NCBI GenBank assembly: GCA_965242565.1
Contig: OZ251457.1
Location: 2,170,001-2,234,000, forward strand
Direction of reading: 5' to 3'
Source of the DNA: CATQGW01 sp965242565
GTDB lineage: Bacteria > Chloroflexota > Dehalococcoidia > Bin125
DNA length: 64,000 nucleotides
Under the pieces are notes generated by a model. The model was given only the letters and a program-made list of their open reading frames with translations. It did no database searches and was not told the origin of the DNA. A program made the position numbers and the translations under genes. This document shows, piece after piece, positions 60,769 to 64,000 of this stretch; position 1 is the first letter of the stretch, and each line of letters starts with the position of its first letter.

Positions 60769-61950
60769 TTACTGGCGCGGGAGGCCGAGGCCGCGGGTGG
60801 CGATGATGTTGCGCTGGATCTCGCTGGTGCCGGCGGCGATTGTGCTGGGCACGCTGGACATGTAGGAGCGTCCGAGGCGGGCGGCGATCGGGGCGGCCGG
60901 GTCGTCGGGGTCGATCCGCTGCGAGGCGAGGCCGATCATGTTGACGCCGAAGCGGGCCACGCGCTGGCCCAACTCGCTGCCGAACATCTTCGACATCGAG
61001 GCCTCGTGGTTGGGCACCAGCCCCTTGCTCTGCATGTCGACGACGCGGTAAGAGATCAGCCGCGAGATTTCGGACTCGATGGCGAGGTTGGCGAGCCCGT
61101 TGCGGATGCCGGGGTCGTCGAGCAGCGTTGCGCCGCCGCGGCGGCCCGACTGGTCGGCGGCGTATTCCGACATCAGCTCGATGCTCTTGCGCGAGGTGGC
61201 GGACCACTGCACGCCGGAGCGCTCGAAGTCGAGCAGGGTGGCGGCGACGTACCAGCCGCGGTTGTATTCGCCGAGCATGTTGCTGGCGGGCACGCGGACA
61301 TCGGTGAAGTAGACCTCGTTGAAGCCGTGCTCGCCGAGCATGTTGATCAGCGGGCGCACCTCGATGCCGGGCGCGTTCATGTCGAGCAGGAAGTAGGAGA
61401 TACCGCGGTGCTTGGGCGCTTCGGGGTCGGTGCGCGTGAGCACATGGATCCAGTCGGCGTGGTGCGCGCCGGAGGTCCAGATTTTCTGGCCGTTGATCAC
61501 GAAGTCGTCGCCGTCGCGCACGGCGCGGGTCTGGAGTCCGGCGAGGTCGGAGCCGTTGCCGGGCTCGGAGAAGCCCTGCGCCCAGTAGGACTCGGCGTTG
61601 GCGATGCGCGGCAGGTGCTCGCGGCGCTGCTCCTCGGTGCCGTGCAGCATCAGGCAGGGGCCGACCATCGAGATGCCCTGCCCGCCGGCGCCGGGCGCGC
61701 CGCGGTAGGCGGCCTCCTCGCGGTAGATGGTCTGCTGGATGTGGCTCGCGCCGCGCCCGCCGTATTCGGTCGGCCAGGCCATCGTCAGCCAGCCTTTGCT
61801 GGCGGCGCGCTTCTCGAAGGCGCGCTCGGCCTCGTAGAAGGAGTCGTCGCCGGGCTCGTTGGCGCCCTGCGGCGGCACCCAGTTGCCGTCGATGAAGTCG
61901 ACCACCTCGCTGCGGAACGTCTCGTCTTCGGTCGTGAATTTGTAGTCCAT
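60769..61950 (-). CDS. acyl-CoA dehydrogenase
   Basis: 393 residues, ATG 61950 with gaggagat. FAD enzyme: WPTEYGGRGASHIQQTIYREE, SEPGNGSDLAGLQTRAVRDGDDFVINGQKIWTSGAHHADW, and the C-terminal IAAGTSEIQRNIIATRGLGLPR. The catalytic base region is around FERSGVQWSATSRK. Oxidises an acyl-CoA; chain specificity unknown. Confidence 0.93.
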   Translation of the reverse strand: MDYKFTTEDETFRSEVVDFIDGNWVPPQGANEPGDDSFYEAERAFEKRAASKGWLTMAWPTEYGGRGASHIQQTIYREEAAYRGAPGAGGQGISMVGPCLMLHGTEEQRREHLPRIANAESYWAQGFSEPGNGSDLAGLQTRAVRDGDDFVINGQKIWTSGAHHADWIHVLTRTDPEAPKHRGISYFLLDMNAPGIEVRPLINMLGEHGFNEVYFTDVRVPASNMLGEYNRGWYVAATLLDFERSGVQWSATSRKSIELMSEYAADQSGRRGGATLLDDPGIRNGLANLAIESEISRLISYRVVDMQSKGLVPNHEASMSKMFGSELGQRVARFGVNMIGLASQRIDPDDPAAPIAARLGRSYMSSVPSTIAAGTSEIQRNIIATRGLGLPRQ

Positions 61951-62027
61951 GTCGATCTCCTCGCGCTCCTCGCGGCTGTGGTTGCGCCACGATTATAGCC
62001 GCCGCGCGGCGCGTTTACCCTGAGGGC

Positions 62028-63173
62028 ATGAGTAGGTGGGACGCGATCGTGATCGGAGCCGGCCCGGCGGGGGCGACGGCGGCGCGTCGGCTGGCCGCGG
62101 GCGGGGCGCGGACGCTGCTACTGGAGCGGGAGCGGCTGCCGCGCTACAAGGCTTGCGGGGGCGGCGTGCCGACGCGCACGGAGGCGCTGCTGGGGCTGCC
62201 GCTCGAGAGCGTCGTGGAAGGGGTGGTCGACACGATCGAGGTGAGCCGCTTCGGGACGACCTGGTTCCGCAAGCGCTCGCCGCGCCCGCTGGCCTCGATG
62301 GTGATGCGCGATCGCTTCGACGGCTGGCTGGCGGACGCGGCGACGGGGGCGGGCGCGGAGCTGCGGGACGGCTGCGCTGCACAGGGCGTCGCCCTGCGTC
62401 CCGACGGCGTGGAGGTGGAGACGCCCGGCGGACGCGAGCGGGGGCGTTGGCTGCTCGCCGCCGACGGGGCGACGGGCGCGATCGCCCGCCGGTGCGGCTT
62501 CCCCATCGCAGGAGCGCGCAGCGCGGCGTATGAGCTGGAGGTGGCCGCGCCGCAGGCGGCGCTGGAGCGCTGGCGCGGCGCAGCCAATGTGGATGTGGGC
62601 TACCGCCCCTGGGGCTACGGCTGGGTCTTCCCGAAAGCAGGATCGCTTTCGGTGGGGTTGGTGGCCGCGCCGTCGCGGGGGCGCGGGATTCGCCGCCAGG
62701 CGCGGCGCTATTTGGACCGTCTGGGGCTGGCGGAGGCGGAGTTGCAGCGGGTGGCGGGGCACCCGATCCGCTATCGGCGCAGCCGCAGCGAGCCGGTCGC
62801 GCGGGGCGCGGCGCTGCTGCTCGGCGACGCGGCGGGGCTGGCCGACGAGTTCACGGCCGAGGGCATCGCCTACGCCGTGCATTCGGCGAATCTCGCCGCG
62901 GAAGCGATCCTGGGCGGCGACGACCCGGCCGCCGCCTACGGCGCGGCGGTGGATCGCGAGATTCAGCCGGAGTTGGACGCCGCACGCACGATTTCGCGGC
63001 TTTACTACTTCTGCGTCACGACCTGGCCCTGGCTGGCGCGGCGGGCGTCGGACATCGTCGGCTACCTCTGGCGCGCGTTCTTCCGCGTGATGCGCGGCGA
63101 AAGCACCTACGCGGCGGAGCTTGGGCGCGTTCCGGGCGGCGGCGCGGCGCAGCGTTGGCTGGCGGCGGCATGA
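62028..63173 (+). CDS. geranylgeranyl-reductase-family FAD oxidoreductase
   Basis: 381 residues. DAIVIGAGPAGATAARRLAAGG (FAD), LPRYKACGGGVPTRTE (the C-G-G-G family motif), LLLGDAAGLADEFTAEGIAYAVHSANLAAEAIL and the closing RLYYFCVTTWPWLARRAS. Family members saturate isoprenoid chains or hydroxylate. Four-base overlap with nth. Confidence 0.87.
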   Translation: MSRWDAIVIGAGPAGATAARRLAAGGARTLLLERERLPRYKACGGGVPTRTEALLGLPLESVVEGVVDTIEVSRFGTTWFRKRSPRPLASMVMRDRFDGWLADAATGAGAELRDGCAAQGVALRPDGVEVETPGGRERGRWLLAADGATGAIARRCGFPIAGARSAAYELEVAAPQAALERWRGAANVDVGYRPWGYGWVFPKAGSLSVGLVAAPSRGRGIRRQARRYLDRLGLAEAELQRVAGHPIRYRRSRSEPVARGAALLLGDAAGLADEFTAEGIAYAVHSANLAAEAILGGDDPAAAYGAAVDREIQPELDAARTISRLYYFCVTTWPWLARRASDIVGYLWRAFFRVMRGESTYAAELGRVPGGGAAQRWLAAA

Positions 63174-63847
63174 GCGCAGTGAAGCCGCTGCGGGCGACGG
63201 CGATTATCAAGCGGCTGGTCAAGGAGGCGCCGCTCACACCGTGGCGTCCGACGGGGGATCCGGTCACCGAGCTGGTGCTGACGCTGCTCTCACAGAACAC
63301 CTCCGACACCAACTCGGGGCGGGCGTTCCAGCAGCTGCTGGCGCGCTACCCCGACTGGGACGCGGTGCTGGCCAGCGACCCGGCGGAGCTGGAGGAGACA
63401 ATCCGCCCCGGCGGGCTGGCGCCGACCAAGGCCAGGCGGATGCGTGAGCTGCTCGAGCAGCTGCGGGAGCGGCTGGGGCCGGAGTGGGACGCCTCGCTGC
63501 TGGCGACGCTGCCGATTGGCGAGGCGAAAGAGTGGCTCGTCTCGCTGCCCGGCGTGGGGCCGAAGACGGCGGCGTGCGTGCTGCTGTTTTCGCTGGGGCG
63601 AGCGGCGCTGCCGGTGGATACGCATGTCCACCGGGTGTCGCAGCGGCTGGGGCTGATTGGGGCGAAGGTGAACGCGGTGAAGGCGCACGATGCGCTGGAG
63701 GCGCAGCTGCCGCCGGCCAGGTACTACGACTTTCACGTGTCGATTATTCGCCACGGCCGCCGCGTCTGCCATGCGCGCCGTCCGCGCTGCGGGGAATGCG
63801 TGCTGCGGGATCGGTGCCCCAGCGCCGAGGAGTTTGCGGGCGGCTAG
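63170..63847 (+). CDS. nth: endonuclease III (DNA glycosylase/AP lyase)
   Basis: 225 residues. SQNTSDTNSGRAFQQL, helix-hairpin-helix LPGVGPKTAACVLLFSLGRAALPVDTHVHRVSQRLGL with catalytic Lys and Asp, and a [4Fe-4S] loop C-x6-C-x2-C-x5-C (CHARRPRCGECVLRDRCP). Removes oxidised pyrimidines. Could be a DUF123-like branch of the family, as SQNTSDTNS differs from SAQTTD. Confidence 0.88.
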   Translation: MSAVKPLRATAIIKRLVKEAPLTPWRPTGDPVTELVLTLLSQNTSDTNSGRAFQQLLARYPDWDAVLASDPAELEETIRPGGLAPTKARRMRELLEQLRERLGPEWDASLLATLPIGEAKEWLVSLPGVGPKTAACVLLFSLGRAALPVDTHVHRVSQRLGLIGAKVNAVKAHDALEAQLPPARYYDFHVSIIRHGRRVCHARRPRCGECVLRDRCPSAEEFAGG

Positions 63848-63932
63848 CCGCCGCGCGGTAGCTTGCGGCAAGCTCCGCCAACATTTGCATCCGCGCTCAC
63901 TTTTCGCTCGCGGGCCGGGACCTGGGCGACGC

Positions 63933-64000
63933 TCAGCGGGCGGGAAGGACGATACGCGGCTGCCCCCAGCACTCGATCGATCCGTCGGTGTGCAGGCCGC
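63933..64000 (-). CDS. 3' end of an RCC1-repeat protein gene (partial)
   Basis: On the minus strand the last bases read GLHTDGSIECWGQPRIVLPAR then TGA (63935-63933). LHTDGSIECWG is the RCC1 beta-propeller repeat pattern. The gene enters from the right edge; only its last 21 codons are visible. Confidence 0.55.
   Translation of the reverse strand, partial: GLHTDGSIECWGQPRIVLPAR

Noticed and set aside
1..64000. tRNA or rRNA genes
   Set aside because: No GGTTCGAATCC-like T-arm with acceptor pairing or rRNA core sequence found by eye on either strand.

Overview
High-GC bacterial chromosomal DNA, densely coding, with no rRNA, tRNA, insertion-sequence transposase, phage gene or CRISPR array that I can recognise. 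The gene set (coenzyme F420 genes cofE and npdG beside an F420-type luciferase-like oxidoreductase, hopanoid genes hpnE/H/G/A, PhyH dioxygenases, Tat-type substrate-binding lipoproteins with Gln-rich linkers) fits a free-living or host-associated Chloroflexota member (Dehalococcoidia/SAR202-like). That placement is an inference from content, not a phylogeny.

Layout. 0-8 kb: the end of an acyl-CoA carboxylase carboxyltransferase, then a catabolic-looking cluster of two Dpp/Opp-type permeases, their binding protein, a PhyH dioxygenase and a PLP enzyme resembling 2,2-dialkylglycine decarboxylase. 8-14 kb: accessory genes (a HicA-like/HTH pair with its own promoter, an LLM oxidoreductase, a carboxylesterase, lipoproteins, a metzincin-like protease, a NYN nuclease). 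14-17.5 kb: leuC and leuA on the minus strand, preceded by a short leader ORF with three consecutive Leu codons and an attenuator-like hairpin. 17.6-22.4 kb: higB/higA with a fused ImmA-like peptidase, an N-acyl-D-amino-acid deacylase-type amidohydrolase, and a RelA/SpoT-domain gene overlapping two tandem small paralogues, with a perfect 10-bp inverted repeat over its ribosome binding site. 22.4-32.9 kb: tsaE-tsaB, a D-2-hydroxyacid dehydrogenase, a serine hydrolase, an ABC exporter pair, hpnE, a RidA protein, a small GGQ release-factor homologue and an alpha/beta hydrolase. 33-34.4 kb: a beta-class DNA methyltransferase fused to an HNH nuclease domain. 34.4-37 kb: duplicated SRPBCC genes and the F420 pair cofE-npdG. 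37-40.2 kb: an NMT1/SsuABC-type importer. 40-50 kb: Uma2 nuclease, four-cluster ferredoxin, PPC lipoprotein, cupin, GltD-like oxidoreductase, SirB1-like, YjbQ, MidA-like, peroxiredoxin and an M20 peptidase-IscU fusion. 50-57.9 kb: MobA-like transferase and the hopanoid side-chain genes hpnH, hpnG, hpnA, interleaved with a VOC protein and an enoyl-CoA hydratase. 58-64 kb: a questin-oxidase-like protein, an orphan antitoxin with toxin remnant, an SDH-type Clp-fold protease, acyl-CoA dehydrogenase, geranylgeranyl-reductase-like enzyme, endonuclease III and the end of an RCC1-repeat gene.

Two families of short palindromic repeats sit in the larger gaps. Plus-strand base composition changes from C-dominant to G-dominant near 24.9 kb regardless of gene direction. 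The most interesting candidates are the RelA/SpoT operon, the methyltransferase-HNH fusion, the HicA-like/HTH pair, the leucine leader and the peptidase-IscU fusion.
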